Assembly (NCBI RefSeq): GCF_004959935.1
Contig: NZ_SMYN01000002.1
Location: forward strand, 248,001-312,000
Origin: Falsirhodobacter xinxiangensis
GTDB lineage: Bacteria; Pseudomonadota; Alphaproteobacteria; Rhodobacterales; Rhodobacteraceae
Reading direction: 5' to 3'
Length of the DNA: 64,000 nt
Position 1 is the stretch's first letter; each line of letters begins with the position of its first letter. The notes below the pieces were generated by a model. The model worked only from the letters and a program-made list of their open reading frames with translations, was not told where the DNA came from and did not search any database. The translations under genes were made by a program, and so were the position numbers. Below, in pieces: positions 25,559 through 35,070 of the stretch.

Positions 25559-26911
25559 ATGCGCTTCCGCCTCCTCCTCGCCTGCCTGCTGCTGACGGGC
25601 TGCGCCGAAACCCTGCCGGAAGTGACGAGCAGCCCCCCGATGATCGCGGACGCGCTTCCGCCCATGCGCAGCTTCGGCCCACAGCGCCCGTTCTCGGCGC
25701 AGCGCAGCAACGCGCAGATGGTGCGCGACTTCCTCGACCTCAGCTTTCTTATGGAAAGCGGGCGCGAAATCCCGAGGATGAGCCGCTTCGAGGGACCGAT
25801 CACCGTGGCGATGCGCGGCCCCGTTCCCGCGACCGCCGGGCCGGATCTGGACGCCGTGCTGGACAGGATGCGATCCGAGGCGCGGATCGACATCTCGCGC
25901 AGCGAAGGCCCCGCCTCGGTCACCATCGAATTCGTCCCGGTCGAGGTTCTGCGCAAGCGAGTGCCCACCGCCGCCTGTTTCGTCGTGCCGCGCGTATCGT
26001 CCTTCGCCGAATATGCGGCCAATCCGCAGAATGCCGATCTGGACTGGACCACCCTGAAAACACGCGAGCGGATTGCGGTCTTCATCCCATCCGACACCAG
26101 CCCGCAGGAAACGCGCGATTGTCTGCACGAGGAATTGGCGCAGGCCATCGGCCCTTTGAACGACCTTTATCGCCTGCCGGATTCGATCTTCAACGACGAC
26201 AATTTCCACAACGTGCTGACCAGCTTCGACATGCTGATGCTGCGCGTCTATTACGCGCCTGAAATGCGGTCGGGCATGACGCGGGCCGAGGCGGCGGCGG
26301 TGGTGCCTGGTCTTTTGGCGAAATTCAATCCGCGCGGCTCGCTTTCCAGCGCGCCGATCGATCCCGAGACACCACGCCGCTGGATTTCCGCCATCGAGAC
26401 GGCGTTCGGCCCCGACACTGGCCAACCCGCCCGCATCCGTGCGGCGGAGCGTGCGCTGCGGATGGCGCAGGACCGCGGCTGGCAGGACGCCCGGATGGGG
26501 TTCAGCTGGTTCGCGCTGGCGCGACTGAACCTTGACGGCGATCTGGGCGTTGCCGCCGCCGGCTTCATCGAGGCGGCGCGGGTATTCCGCAACATCCCGA
26601 CCGGAGCGCTGCATGCCGCGCATGTGGACATGCAGATGGCCGCCTTCGCGCTGGCCTCGGGCGAGCCGGAGGTTGCGATCCTGCTGGCCGACCACGCACG
26701 TCCCGTCGTCACGCAGGCGCAGAACGCGGCGCTGCTGGCGACGCTGCTGATGATCCGGTCCGAGGCGCTGCGGGTGCTGGGGCAGGACGACGCGGCCCAG
26801 GCCACCCGGCTCGACAGTCTGGCTTGGGCACGCTATGGCTTCGGCTCTGACGCGGAGGTGCGCGCGAGGATGGCCGAGATCACCGCCCTCGCCCCCCCGG
26901 CAGGCGGCTGA
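25559..26911 (+). CDS. DUF2927 lipoprotein
   Basis: 450 residues from the ATG at 25559. Lipoprotein signal: a leucine-rich stretch ending LLLTGC at residue 16. DUF2927 covers residues ~45-250 (VRDFLDLSFLMESGREIPRM, RFEGPITVAM, ACFVVPRVSSFAEY, DCLHEELAQAIGPLNDLYRL). The D-C-L-H-E-E segment resembles a protease H-E motif, although H-E-x-x-H is incomplete. The C-terminal ~150 residues look like TPR-type helices. Outer-membrane or periplasmic, function unknown. Followed after 11 bp by a small membrane-protein gene and an M48 protease. Confidence 0.8.
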   Translation: MRFRLLLACLLLTGCAETLPEVTSSPPMIADALPPMRSFGPQRPFSAQRSNAQMVRDFLDLSFLMESGREIPRMSRFEGPITVAMRGPVPATAGPDLDAVLDRMRSEARIDISRSEGPASVTIEFVPVEVLRKRVPTAACFVVPRVSSFAEYAANPQNADLDWTTLKTRERIAVFIPSDTSPQETRDCLHEELAQAIGPLNDLYRLPDSIFNDDNFHNVLTSFDMLMLRVYYAPEMRSGMTRAEAAAVVPGLLAKFNPRGSLSSAPIDPETPRRWISAIETAFGPDTGQPARIRAAERALRMAQDRGWQDARMGFSWFALARLNLDGDLGVAAAGFIEAARVFRNIPTGALHAAHVDMQMAAFALASGEPEVAILLADHARPVVTQAQNAALLATLLMIRSEALRVLGQDDAAQATRLDSLAWARYGFGSDAEVRARMAEITALAPPAGG

Positions 26912-26922
26912 GGGAGACGGAC

Positions 26923-27087
26923 GTGATCGTGATTGCAGGACTGCTGGGGGGCGCGATCATCGGCGCGTTCCAGGCCAAGCGCCGGGGCGGCAGGGCCATG
27001 GACATGCTCCAATACGGCGCCGGTTACGCGATCTTCCTGTCGCTCGTCGGGCTGCTGCTGACCATCGTGATCGACCGGATGACCTGA
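26923..27087 (+). CDS. 54-residue membrane protein, unknown function
   Basis: GTG start at 26923 after GAGGGAGACGGAC, stop at 27085-27087 overlapping the next ATG by one base (TGATG). The product has two membrane helices (IAGLLGGAIIGAFQA and YAIFLSLVGLLLTIVI) around a basic loop AKRRGGRAMD. Similar small proteins occur in Rhodobacterales and are sometimes labelled apolipoprotein acyltransferase, which the length makes impossible. Its tight packing between a lipoprotein gene and a membrane-associated protease suggests a helper role. Confidence 0.65.
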   Translation: MIVIAGLLGGAIIGAFQAKRRGGRAMDMLQYGAGYAIFLSLVGLLLTIVIDRMT

Positions 27088-27764
27088 TGCTTACGCTGCT
27101 GCCCCTTCTGCTGGCCATCGGTTACGGGCTGGTGAAATGGCAGCTCGCAGCGGCGCGGACCAAGGCGATGCTGGACCAGCGCTCCCGCCCCTTGGCCGAA
27201 CCGGAGCTGGAGGCGATGACCGCACGCATGGCCGCCGCGCTGAACATCCCGCATGTGCCTGTCCACGTGATCGACATGGACGCCGTGAACGGGCTTGCCG
27301 CGCCCGACGGCCGCATCTTTCTGACACGCGGGTTCATGGAAAGCTTCGGGCGCAACGAGGTGACGGCGGCGGAGCTCGCCTCCGTCATCGCGCATGAGTT
27401 GGGCCATGTCGCTCTGGGCCATTCGCAACGGCGCATGATCGACTTCACCGGGCAGAATGCGGTGCTGATGATCGTGACGCCGGTGATCCAGCGTTTCCTG
27501 CCGGGAGTCGGTGTGATGTTGGCAGGCCTCTTGTCGCAGGCGCTGGCGGCAAGGCTGTCTCGGCGGGACGAGCACGAGGCGGATGCCTATGCTTCGGCCC
27601 TTCTGGTGAAGGCCGGGATCGGCACCGGGGCGCAGAAATCAATGTTCGCCAAGCTGGATCGCCTGTCCGGCGCGCGTGGCACCGCACCCGCATGGCTTCT
27701 GAGCCATCCGCCCACCCCCGAGCGTATCCGCGCAATCGAAGCGCGCGAGGAACGCTGGGGCTAG
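27087..27764 (+). CDS. M48 family zinc metalloprotease
   Basis: 225 residues from the ATG at 27087. One N-terminal membrane helix (LLPLLLAIGYGLVKW), then the peptidase domain with HELGHVALGHS near residue 103 and the third ligand in RRDEHEADAYA near 163. Resembles short HtpX/LoiP-like proteases that clear misfolded envelope proteins. Its last four bases overlap the convergent PIN gene. Confidence 0.87.
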   Translation: MLTLLPLLLAIGYGLVKWQLAAARTKAMLDQRSRPLAEPELEAMTARMAAALNIPHVPVHVIDMDAVNGLAAPDGRIFLTRGFMESFGRNEVTAAELASVIAHELGHVALGHSQRRMIDFTGQNAVLMIVTPVIQRFLPGVGVMLAGLLSQALAARLSRRDEHEADAYASALLVKAGIGTGAQKSMFAKLDRLSGARGTAPAWLLSHPPTPERIRAIEAREERWG

Positions 27765-28297
27765 ACCACCTTGGCCAGCCGCGAAAGGCGCCCGCGTTTC
27801 AACATCGCCTTGCGCGACACCTCGCCCCCCGCCATCTGTTCGGCGCGGGCATGAACGCGGTCGATGACGCCCGCGACGGTTTCGGGATGGTGCGACCAAA
27901 GCTCCCACAGGAACCCGTCCGGGTCGCGGCGCGCGATACCCTCCTCGGCCAAGACATGACGCGGAAAATCCGAGGCATTGAAGGTCAGGATCGCATCCGC
28001 GCTGGAGCCGATGGCCACGGCCAGAACATGGATGTCATTCGGATCGGGCAGATGCAGCCGCGCCTCCAGCCCCGGCTCTGCGCGCTGCATCGCGCGGGGG
28101 AATTGAGCGTTCATCGCCAGCGCAACCATCCGCGCCTCGCCTTCGGCCAAGGGGCCGATCTTGCGGGTGGCGCGGGCCCATTCCTCGATGATCCGCTCGG
28201 ACCAGATCGGGTGGTAAAGCCCCGCCGCCGCGACGCCCAGCAGGATATCCCGCAGGATCGGCGGGAAGATCACGCAGGCGTCGAGGACGACCCTCAC
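27761..28297 (-). CDS. PIN-domain protein
   Basis: 178 residues from a GTG at 28297 whose bases overlap the rlmI stop (GTGA). PIN nuclease fold: VVLDACVIFPP (first acidic D near residue 5), SERIIEEWARA (E near 39), DPNDIHVLAVAI (D-x-x-D near 92-95) and ILTFNASDFP (N-x-x-D-F near 109). The acidic set needed for RNA cleavage is therefore complete. No antitoxin gene is adjacent, unlike VapBC pairs; the partner gene is an rRNA methyltransferase, read first on the same transcript. Confidence 0.78.
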   Translation of the reverse strand: MRVVLDACVIFPPILRDILLGVAAAGLYHPIWSERIIEEWARATRKIGPLAEGEARMVALAMNAQFPRAMQRAEPGLEARLHLPDPNDIHVLAVAIGSSADAILTFNASDFPRHVLAEEGIARRDPDGFLWELWSHHPETVAGVIDRVHARAEQMAGGEVSRKAMLKRGRLSRLAKVV

Positions 28298-29493
28298 AGC
28301 CGGAAGAACAGCGACTTCAGGTATCCGCTTTCCGCCAGTTGCGGCAGGATCGGGTGATCCGGCGCGGCAAAGCCGGTATGGATCAGCTGCCCGCGCCGAC
28401 CGCCCCGCCCGATCCCGCGGGCCGAGGCATTGCGGAACGCGGACAGATCCGCCGCGTGAGAGCAGGAGCACAGCACCAGATACCCGCCCGGGGCCACCAA
28501 CGGCGCAGCAAGGCGCGCGATCCGTTCATAGGCGCGCAAACCGGCCTCCAGCGCGGGTTTGGCCGGGGCAAAGGCGGGCGGATCGCAGATGACGAGGTCG
28601 AACTGCGCACCCTCTTGCCCCAATGCTTCAAGCACGGCGAAGGCATCGCCTTGGCGGGTGTCGAAACGTTCCGCGAAACCGCTGGCCTCGGCCCCTTGGG
28701 TCGCCAGCGACAGTGCGGGGGACGACGCATCGACCGCCAGCGCGGAACTTGCGCCGCCAGCCAAAGCGGCCAGAGCGAAGCCACCGACATGGGTGAACAC
28801 GTCCAGCACCCGTGCACCTTTCGCCAGCCTTGCAGCGAAGGCATGGTTCGGGCGCTGGTCATAGAACAGGCCGGTCTTCTGCCCGCCCATGACGTCGGCC
28901 ATATAGGTGGCGCCGTTCATCGGCACCGGGATCGGCCCATCCACAGCGCCCGACAGAAGCACGGTTTCCTCGGGCAGCCCTTCAAGACCGCGAGACCGGC
29001 CGGTGCCGTTCTTGACGATGGACGTGATTCCCGTCACGCGTGTCAATGCGGCGGCCAGCAGGTCCAGATGCACCTCGGCCCAAGCGGCGTTCGGCTGGAT
29101 GACGGCGGTATCGCCGAAACGGTCGATGATCACGCCCGGCAGACCGTCCGATTCAGCGTGGACGAGTCGATAGAATGGCGCGTCGAACAGCCGCTCGCGC
29201 AGGTCCAGCGCGCGTTGCAGCCGCGCCTCAAACCAGGCCGCATCGATCTGCGCGTCCGGATTGCTGTCCAGCACCCGCGCGATGATCTTCGACTGGGTAT
29301 TTACGGTCACCAGCGCCTGTGGGCGACGGTCGGCATCCTCCAGCACGGCAAGCGTTCCGGGGGCGAGCGCCTGCGTGCGGCGGTCCGTGACCAGCTCGTC
29401 AGCATAGACCCACGGAAAGCCGTGGCGAATGGCGCGGGCTTCGGCCTTGGGCTTCAGGCGGACGACGGGGCGGGTTGCGTGCATTTCGGTCAT
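28294..29493 (-). CDS. rlmI: RlmI-like class I rRNA (cytosine-C5) methyltransferase
   Basis: 399 residues from the ATG at 29493 (a second ATG at 29484 is possible). N-terminal PUA-type RNA-binding region (VRLKPKAEARAIRHGFPWVY), then a Rossmann methyltransferase with GARVLDVFTHVGGFALAAL (SAM motif I), FDLVICDPPAFA (catalytic D-P-P) and LVLCSCSHA near the end. By family it methylates 23S rRNA C1962. The PIN gene follows with a 4-bp overlap. Confidence 0.87.
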   Translation of the reverse strand: MTEMHATRPVVRLKPKAEARAIRHGFPWVYADELVTDRRTQALAPGTLAVLEDADRRPQALVTVNTQSKIIARVLDSNPDAQIDAAWFEARLQRALDLRERLFDAPFYRLVHAESDGLPGVIIDRFGDTAVIQPNAAWAEVHLDLLAAALTRVTGITSIVKNGTGRSRGLEGLPEETVLLSGAVDGPIPVPMNGATYMADVMGGQKTGLFYDQRPNHAFAARLAKGARVLDVFTHVGGFALAALAGGASSALAVDASSPALSLATQGAEASGFAERFDTRQGDAFAVLEALGQEGAQFDLVICDPPAFAPAKPALEAGLRAYERIARLAAPLVAPGGYLVLCSCSHAADLSAFRNASARGIGRGGRRGQLIHTGFAAPDHPILPQLAESGYLKSLFFRL

Positions 29494-29539
29494 GCCGGAT
29501 GCTCTACCCGCTTCGCCCGTCTTCGGGAAGGGTCTGCGT

Positions 29540-29677
29540 TCAGGCGCGGCTGCCCTGCGGTGCGCGGCGACCGAATGCGCGAAGCAGCATGGCGGTGAAG
29601 CGGCGCAGGCTGTCCGCAATGAACGCGTCGCGCTGACGATTGGCTTCCATGACGATGGTATAATATTCGCGGTTCAT
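29540..29677 (-). CDS. 45-residue basic protein, unknown
   Basis: ATG at 29677, stop at 29540-29542. The product starts [20 protein letters not shown] and continues with the basic amphipathic [15 protein letters not shown], ending PQGSRA. Support: AAGGCAGAAGAA just before the ATG, codon choice that fits the neighbours, and a pattern (short, acidic-aromatic start then R-rich amphipathic helix) seen in tiny Rhodobacterales proteins. It lies upstream of rlmI on the same strand and divergent to edd. No function can be assigned. Confidence 0.6.
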   Translation of the reverse strand: MNREYYTIVMEANRQRDAFIADSLRRFTAMLLRAFGRRAPQGSRA

Positions 29678-29811
29678 TTCTTCTGCCTTTTCAACGCCTC
29701 CCGTTGCCTATGTAGGACATAACCGCGGGATGCGGCAGTGCAGCATCTCGCATTCCCGCCATGCACCAGTTGCAATCCGAAAAATGCGGCGGGTGCCCTT
29801 TCCCCCGAAGG

Positions 29812-29827
29812 CAGTTACCGCTAACAT
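29812..29827 (+). promoter_or_regulatory. GntR/LacI-type operator candidate upstream of edd
   Basis: CAGTTACCGCTAACAT matches the E. coli gluconate repressor consensus (ATGTTA-N4-TAACAT, from memory) at most positions and is centred about 66 bp before the edd ATG. In enterobacteria that repressor controls edd-eda and gluconate uptake. No LacI-family regulator gene is in the window. Confidence 0.5.
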
Positions 29828-29885
29828 GTGGACATTCCCGCACCCGGACCCCATCTATGCCGGGCAAGCCAGAGGTGGTTACCCC

Positions 29886-31691
29886 ATGATCCTGAACAGC
29901 ACACTCGACCGCGTGACCGACAGGATTCGCGCACGGTCCGAGAAATCACGCAGCGCGTATCTTTCGCGGATGGAGGCGGCTGCCAGCCAAGGCCCGGCGC
30001 GCGCGCATCTGACCTGCGGCAATCAGGCCCATGCCTATGCCGCAATGGAAGATGACAAGCCTGCCCTGGCCGAAGGGCGTGTGCCGAACATCGGGATCGT
30101 CACGGCCTTCAACGACATGCTGTCGGCCCACCGCGTCTATGAGGATTACCCGAAGCAGATCCGCGAGGCGGCCCGCAAGGTCGGCGCGACCGCGCAGGTG
30201 GCGGGCGGTGTTCCGGCGATGTGCGACGGCGTAACCCAAGGGCAGGTCGGGATGGAGCTTTCGCTTTTCTCTCGTGATGTCATTGCCTTGGCGGCGGGCG
30301 TTTCCATGTCGCATAATGTCTTCGACAGCTCGCTCTATCTTGGCATCTGCGACAAGATCGTGCCCGGTCTGGTGATCGCGGCGGCGACCTTTGGCCATAT
30401 CCCGTCGATCTTCGTGCCCGGCGGGCCGATGACTTCGGGCCTTCCGAATGACGAAAAAGCCAAGGTTCGCAACCGCTTCGCCGCCGGAGAGATCGGGCGG
30501 GATGAACTGATGGCCGCCGAGATGGCCTCCTATCACGGCCCCGGCACCTGCACCTTCTATGGCACGGCAAACTCCAACCAGATGCTGATGGAGTTCATGG
30601 GTCTGCATCTGCCGGGCGCGAGTTTCGTGAACCCCTACACCCCTCTGCGCGACGCGCTGACCGAGGCTGCCGTCACTCGTGCCGCCGCGATCACCGCGCT
30701 GGGCAACGACTACCGACCCACCTCGCAGATCCTTGACGAGCGTGCCTATGTGAACGGCATCGTCGGGCTGATGGCGACGGGCGGATCGACCAACCTCGTG
30801 CTGCATTTGCCAGCGATGGCAAGGGCTTCGGGCGTGATCCTCGACCTTCAGGATTTCGAGGACATCTCGAATACGATTCCCCTGATGGCCAAGGTCTATC
30901 CCAACGGGCTGGCCGACGTGAACCATTTCCACGCGGCGGGTGGCCTCGGTTACATGATAGGCCAGCTTCTGGACGCGGGCCTTTTGCATGACGATGTCAA
31001 GACGATCGCCGGCGACGGGCTGAGCCATTATCGCCATGATCCAAAGCTTCAGGACGGCCGCCTCGTCTGGTCCGACGGTCCAAAGGAAAGCTCCAACGAC
31101 AAGATCCTGCGGCCTGCCAGCGATCCTTTCCAGAAGACGGGCGGGCTGAAACAGCTTGCCGGGAACCTCGGGCGCGGCGTGATGAAGGTGTCCGCCGTGG
31201 CACCCGAACGTCACGTGATCGAAGCTCCGGCCCGCGTCTTCCATGATCAGGAAGGGGTGAAGGCTGCGTTTCGTGCGGGCGAGTTCACCGCGGACACCAT
31301 CGTGGTCGTGCGCTTTCAAGGCCCGCGCGCAAACGGGATGCCGGAGCTTCACTCACTGACGCCGGTTCTGTCGGTGCTTCAGGATCGCGGGCTCAAGGTT
31401 GCGCTGGTCACGGATGGGCGCATGTCTGGCGCGTCGGGCAAGGTGCCTTCGGCGATCCACGTCTCGCCCGAAGCGGCACAGGGTGGTCCGCTTGCACGCC
31501 TGCGCGATGGCGATATCGTGCGCGTCGATGCCGTGTCGGGCAAGCTTGAGGTGCTGGCCTCCGATTTCGAGACGCGCGATCCGGTCATTGCCGATCTTTC
31601 GGCGAATCGTCACGGTATCGGGCGCGAGCTGTTCGAATCCTTCCGCCAGACGGTGGGCAATGCCACCGAGGGCGCCGCTGTCGTCGTATGA
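29886..31691 (+). CDS. edd: 6-phosphogluconate dehydratase
   Basis: 601 residues from the ATG at 29886 (GAGGTGGTTACCCC upstream), against 603 in E. coli. Converts 6-phosphogluconate to KDPG, first step of the Entner-Doudoroff path. IlvD/Edd landmarks: [13 protein letters not shown] (Fe-S cysteine), [18 protein letters not shown] with its cluster cysteine and [15 protein letters not shown]. The C-terminal beta-barrel ([22 protein letters not shown]) is complete. eda follows after 9 bp. Confidence 0.96.
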   Translation: MILNSTLDRVTDRIRARSEKSRSAYLSRMEAAASQGPARAHLTCGNQAHAYAAMEDDKPALAEGRVPNIGIVTAFNDMLSAHRVYEDYPKQIREAARKVGATAQVAGGVPAMCDGVTQGQVGMELSLFSRDVIALAAGVSMSHNVFDSSLYLGICDKIVPGLVIAAATFGHIPSIFVPGGPMTSGLPNDEKAKVRNRFAAGEIGRDELMAAEMASYHGPGTCTFYGTANSNQMLMEFMGLHLPGASFVNPYTPLRDALTEAAVTRAAAITALGNDYRPTSQILDERAYVNGIVGLMATGGSTNLVLHLPAMARASGVILDLQDFEDISNTIPLMAKVYPNGLADVNHFHAAGGLGYMIGQLLDAGLLHDDVKTIAGDGLSHYRHDPKLQDGRLVWSDGPKESSNDKILRPASDPFQKTGGLKQLAGNLGRGVMKVSAVAPERHVIEAPARVFHDQEGVKAAFRAGEFTADTIVVVRFQGPRANGMPELHSLTPVLSVLQDRGLKVALVTDGRMSGASGKVPSAIHVSPEAAQGGPLARLRDGDIVRVDAVSGKLEVLASDFETRDPVIADLSANRHGIGRELFESFRQTVGNATEGAAVVV

Positions 31692-31700
31692 GGAAACCGC

Positions 31701-32354
31701 ATGACCCCTGCTGAACAAAGCCGTCGCTCGGCCGAGATTTGCCGCCTTGCCCCCGTGATCCCGGTTCTGGTGATCGACGATCTGGCCCATGCCCGCCCGC
31801 TGGCCGAGGCGCTGGTCGAAGGCGGCCTTCCGGTGCTGGAGGTGACGCTGCGCACACCCGTCGCGCTGGACGTCATCCGCGAGATGGCAGCGGTCGAAGG
31901 CGGCGTCGTCGGCGCGGGCACCTTGCTGACCCCTGCGGATGTGCAGGCTGCGGTGGCGGCGGGCGCGAAATTCGGTGTCTCTCCGGGTGCGACGGACCGT
32001 CTGCTGGATGCCTGCGAGGCGGCGGCCCTGCCCCTGCTGCCCGGTGCCGCCACGGCGACCGAGGTGATGGCCCTGCTGGAGCGCGGCTATACTACGATGA
32101 AGTTCTTTCCCGCCGAAAGCTCGGGCGGTGCGCCTGCGGTCAAGGCCATCGGCGCGCCGATCCCGCAGGTGTCTTTCTGTCCGACGGGCGGCGTGTCCCT
32201 GGCCAATGCGGGCGACTATCTTGGACTTTCAAACGTCCACTGCGTCGGCGGAAGCTGGGTGGCCCCCAAGGCGCTGATGCAGAAGAGCGACTGGAAGGCG
32301 ATCACGGAATTGGCGCGCGAGGCTGCGGCCCTTCCGCGAGCATCCGTTCGATAA
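31701..32354 (+). CDS. eda: KDPG aldolase
   Basis: 217 residues. Splits 2-dehydro-3-deoxy-6-phosphogluconate into pyruvate and glyceraldehyde 3-phosphate. The Schiff-base lysine is in TTMKFFPAE (near residue 134) and the catalytic glutamate in LPVLEVTLRT (near 48); the phosphate-binding FCPTGGVSLAN is present. Operon with edd. Its last 53 bp overlap the glnE gene on the opposite strand, an unusually deep convergent overlap. Confidence 0.95.
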   Translation: MTPAEQSRRSAEICRLAPVIPVLVIDDLAHARPLAEALVEGGLPVLEVTLRTPVALDVIREMAAVEGGVVGAGTLLTPADVQAAVAAGAKFGVSPGATDRLLDACEAAALPLLPGAATATEVMALLERGYTTMKFFPAESSGGAPAVKAIGAPIPQVSFCPTGGVSLANAGDYLGLSNVHCVGGSWVAPKALMQKSDWKAITELAREAAALPRASVR

Positions 32355-35070
32355 CCCCTGCGGCGGCGCCGCTGCGCGCCGCCATCTCGTCGGCCAGTGT
32401 GCCGTTCATCGACGTCTCGCGTTGGATGAAGGCGCGGCCACCCTGTCCCAGATCGTCAGACAAAAGCTCGCGCTCCGTCAGCAGTCGCGTTGCAGCCTGA
32501 AGGCGCCAGCACAGCCGATAAGCGTTCAGAAGGATGTTTTCCTCCTCTGCGGTCAGAAGGCCCGCCGTGCGCCCCACCCGAAGCTGCGCCTCGACCCGCC
32601 TTGCCCCATCGCCCGTCCGCAGCGCGCAGCTTTGCGCGGCCAGTTCCACGTCCATCATCCGCCCGGGCCCGTTCTTGGCGTCCCACGGACCGGACGAGGG
32701 TTTCGCCGCCGCCAGTTTCTGCCGCATGTCGGAAATGTCCGACAGGATGCGCGCGTCGCCCCCCCGCGCCGTCAGCACGTCGCGGCGCAGCGCCTCGACC
32801 TCGGCCATCAGCGACGGGTCCCCGGCGATGGGACGTGCGCGGGTCAGGGCCAGATGCTCCCACGTCCACGCCTCCTCCATCTGATAGGTGCGGAAGGCGG
32901 CGATTCCCGTCGCAACCGGACCCTGCCGCCCTGATGGGCGCAGCCGCATGTCCACTTCGTAAAGCCGCCCCTCGGACATGGGGGCGGTGACGGCAGTCAG
33001 AAATGCCTGCGTCAGCCGCGCGAAATACGTGCGCGTCGCGAGCGGCTTCGGCCCGTTGCTCTCCTCGACCCCATCCGCGTCATAGATCACGATAAGATCG
33101 AGGTCCGATGCCGAAGTCAGCCGCGCGGCACCAAGGCTGCCCATCGCCACAAGCGCCGCCCCGCGCCCCGGCTGCGGCCCATGCTTGCGCCCAAACTCCT
33201 CCACCGACACGGGCCAGAGCGCACAAAGCGCGGCTTCGGCGAGATCGGCATACTCCTTGCCGGACTCGAATGCGTCGGTCAGCCCGCGCAGATGATGCAC
33301 CCCAATGCGGAAATGCCATTCCTTCATCCAGCGCCGCGCGGCGTCCAGCTTGCCCTCGTAATCGCCGACCGCGTCCAGTCGCTTTGCCAGTTCCGCCCGC
33401 AGCAGCGGCGCGCCGGGCCATGCAGCAAAGAAACTGCCCCCCAGCACCGCATCCAGAACCGACGCGTTGCGCGAAAGATAGACGGACAGGCGCGGCGACA
33501 CCGCGGCGATGTCCACGATCAGATCCACCAGTTGCGGATTCGAGTCGAACAGCGAGAAGATCTGTACCCCTGCCGGAAGCCCGCGAAGGAAGCCGTCGAA
33601 GCTCATCAACGCCTCGTCCATGTGACCCGCCTCCTGCATCCGGCGCAGAAGCTGCGGGCGGATGCGGCGAAAGATCGCCTGCGCCCGGTCCGACCGCAAA
33701 GCGGGATAGGCGGCCCAGCCGTCCACGATGGAGGATTGCCGTTCCGTCAACTCCGGCGCCTTCTCGACCTCGGGCGGCGCGAAGAAGCCTTCGGTCAGCT
33801 CCGCCGTCCGTTCAAGCCGCGCCAGAAGGTCCACGCGGAACGCCTCCGGATCTTGGCCCGCCAGATGCGCGACGCGGTCGATCGCCTCGGGGGAAACGGG
33901 CATCTTGTGCGTCTGCTGGTCGGCGATCATCTGAAGACGGTGTTCCACCTCACGATGCGCGCGATACAGGGCGGTCAGTTCCTCTGCGATGCCAGCGGGA
34001 ATCCACCCCTGCCGCGCCAGCGCCGCCAGCCCCCCCACGGTGGTGCGATCCCGCAGCGACGGATCGCGCCCACCGGCGATCAACTGGCGCGTCTGGGTGA
34101 AAAACTCGATCTCGCGGATGCCGCCCTGACCTAGCTTCATGTCGTGGCCTTCGATCACCAGCGGACCGTGCAGCCCCCGATGTTCGCGGATGCGCAGGCG
34201 CATGTCATGCGCGTCCTGTATCGCGGCAAAGTCCAGATGCTTGCGCCAGACGAAGGGCGTCAGCGTGCTCAGGAACCGCTCGCCCGCCGCAATATCGCCG
34301 CCACAGGGCCGCGCCTTGATATAGGCGGCGCGTTCCCACGTCCGCCCCACGCTTTCATAGTAACTTTCCGCCGCCGCCATCGAAATGCAGACCGGCGTGA
34401 CCGAGGCATCGGGACGAAGCCGCAGATCGCTTCGAAAGACATAACCCTCGGCCGTGTTATCCGACAGGATCGCGGTCATCTTGCGGGTGACACGCACGAA
34501 GGCCTGCCGGGCCTCCTGCCAGTCGGCGCCGTATCGGGTCTCGTCGAACAGGCAGATCAGGTCGATGTCGGACGAGTAGTTCAGCTCTCGCGCGCCCATC
34601 TTCCCCATGGCGATGGCAACCATGCCGCCCGCATTCGTCGCATCGGGCAGCTTGCCGCGCCGCACTTCGTCCTCGACCAGCCGCCGGATCGACAGATCCA
34701 CCGCACGGTCGGCCAAGGCGGTCAGCGCGCCCGTCACCTCCTCCAGCGACCAGACACCGGCAAGATCGGCCAGCGCAGCCAAAAGCGCGACACGGCGTTT
34801 GGCCTGCCGCAGCATCGACGGCAGTTCAGCCAGTGCGGCGTCGCGCGAAAGCTCGGCCGCAAGCGCGGCTTCGGGATCGTCGAAGGCGGTCGCCAGCCAA
34901 TCCCGCTCCTTCAGCGCAAGATCGCGAAGATAGGGGCTGGAGCCGGAGACAGCCCCCATCAGCCGTGCCGCCTGCGCGCCAAGATCGGAAAACTGCGCCG
35001 TGATTTCCGCAGCTTGGGCAGGGTCATGGGCGATGGGCAGGCGCGTGATGCGCGAGGCAAGGTTCGTCAT
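32302..35070 (-). CDS. glnE: Bifunctional glutamine synthetase adenylyltransferase/deadenylylase
   Basis: 922 residues from the ATG at 35070; the frame is open further left but family similarity starts here. Two nucleotidyltransferase halves: the N-terminal half with ELNYSSDIDLICLFDE (deadenylylase) and the C-terminal half with ARLTSASDLDLIVIYDAD (adenylylase), separated by the regulatory helical region. It adjusts glutamine synthetase activity in response to PII and glutamine. No neighbouring nitrogen genes. The C-terminus is encoded over the end of eda. Confidence 0.94.
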   Translation of the reverse strand: MTNLASRITRLPIAHDPAQAAEITAQFSDLGAQAARLMGAVSGSSPYLRDLALKERDWLATAFDDPEAALAAELSRDAALAELPSMLRQAKRRVALLAALADLAGVWSLEEVTGALTALADRAVDLSIRRLVEDEVRRGKLPDATNAGGMVAIAMGKMGARELNYSSDIDLICLFDETRYGADWQEARQAFVRVTRKMTAILSDNTAEGYVFRSDLRLRPDASVTPVCISMAAAESYYESVGRTWERAAYIKARPCGGDIAAGERFLSTLTPFVWRKHLDFAAIQDAHDMRLRIREHRGLHGPLVIEGHDMKLGQGGIREIEFFTQTRQLIAGGRDPSLRDRTTVGGLAALARQGWIPAGIAEELTALYRAHREVEHRLQMIADQQTHKMPVSPEAIDRVAHLAGQDPEAFRVDLLARLERTAELTEGFFAPPEVEKAPELTERQSSIVDGWAAYPALRSDRAQAIFRRIRPQLLRRMQEAGHMDEALMSFDGFLRGLPAGVQIFSLFDSNPQLVDLIVDIAAVSPRLSVYLSRNASVLDAVLGGSFFAAWPGAPLLRAELAKRLDAVGDYEGKLDAARRWMKEWHFRIGVHHLRGLTDAFESGKEYADLAEAALCALWPVSVEEFGRKHGPQPGRGAALVAMGSLGAARLTSASDLDLIVIYDADGVEESNGPKPLATRTYFARLTQAFLTAVTAPMSEGRLYEVDMRLRPSGRQGPVATGIAAFRTYQMEEAWTWEHLALTRARPIAGDPSLMAEVEALRRDVLTARGGDARILSDISDMRQKLAAAKPSSGPWDAKNGPGRMMDVELAAQSCALRTGDGARRVEAQLRVGRTAGLLTAEEENILLNAYRLCWRLQAATRLLTERELLSDDLGQGGRAFIQRETSMNGTLADEMAARSGAAAGVIERMLAEGPQPRAPIP

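Noticed and set aside
27761-28297. VapBC toxin-antitoxin system
   Set aside because: The PIN protein has no small antitoxin gene before or after it; its partner is rlmI.
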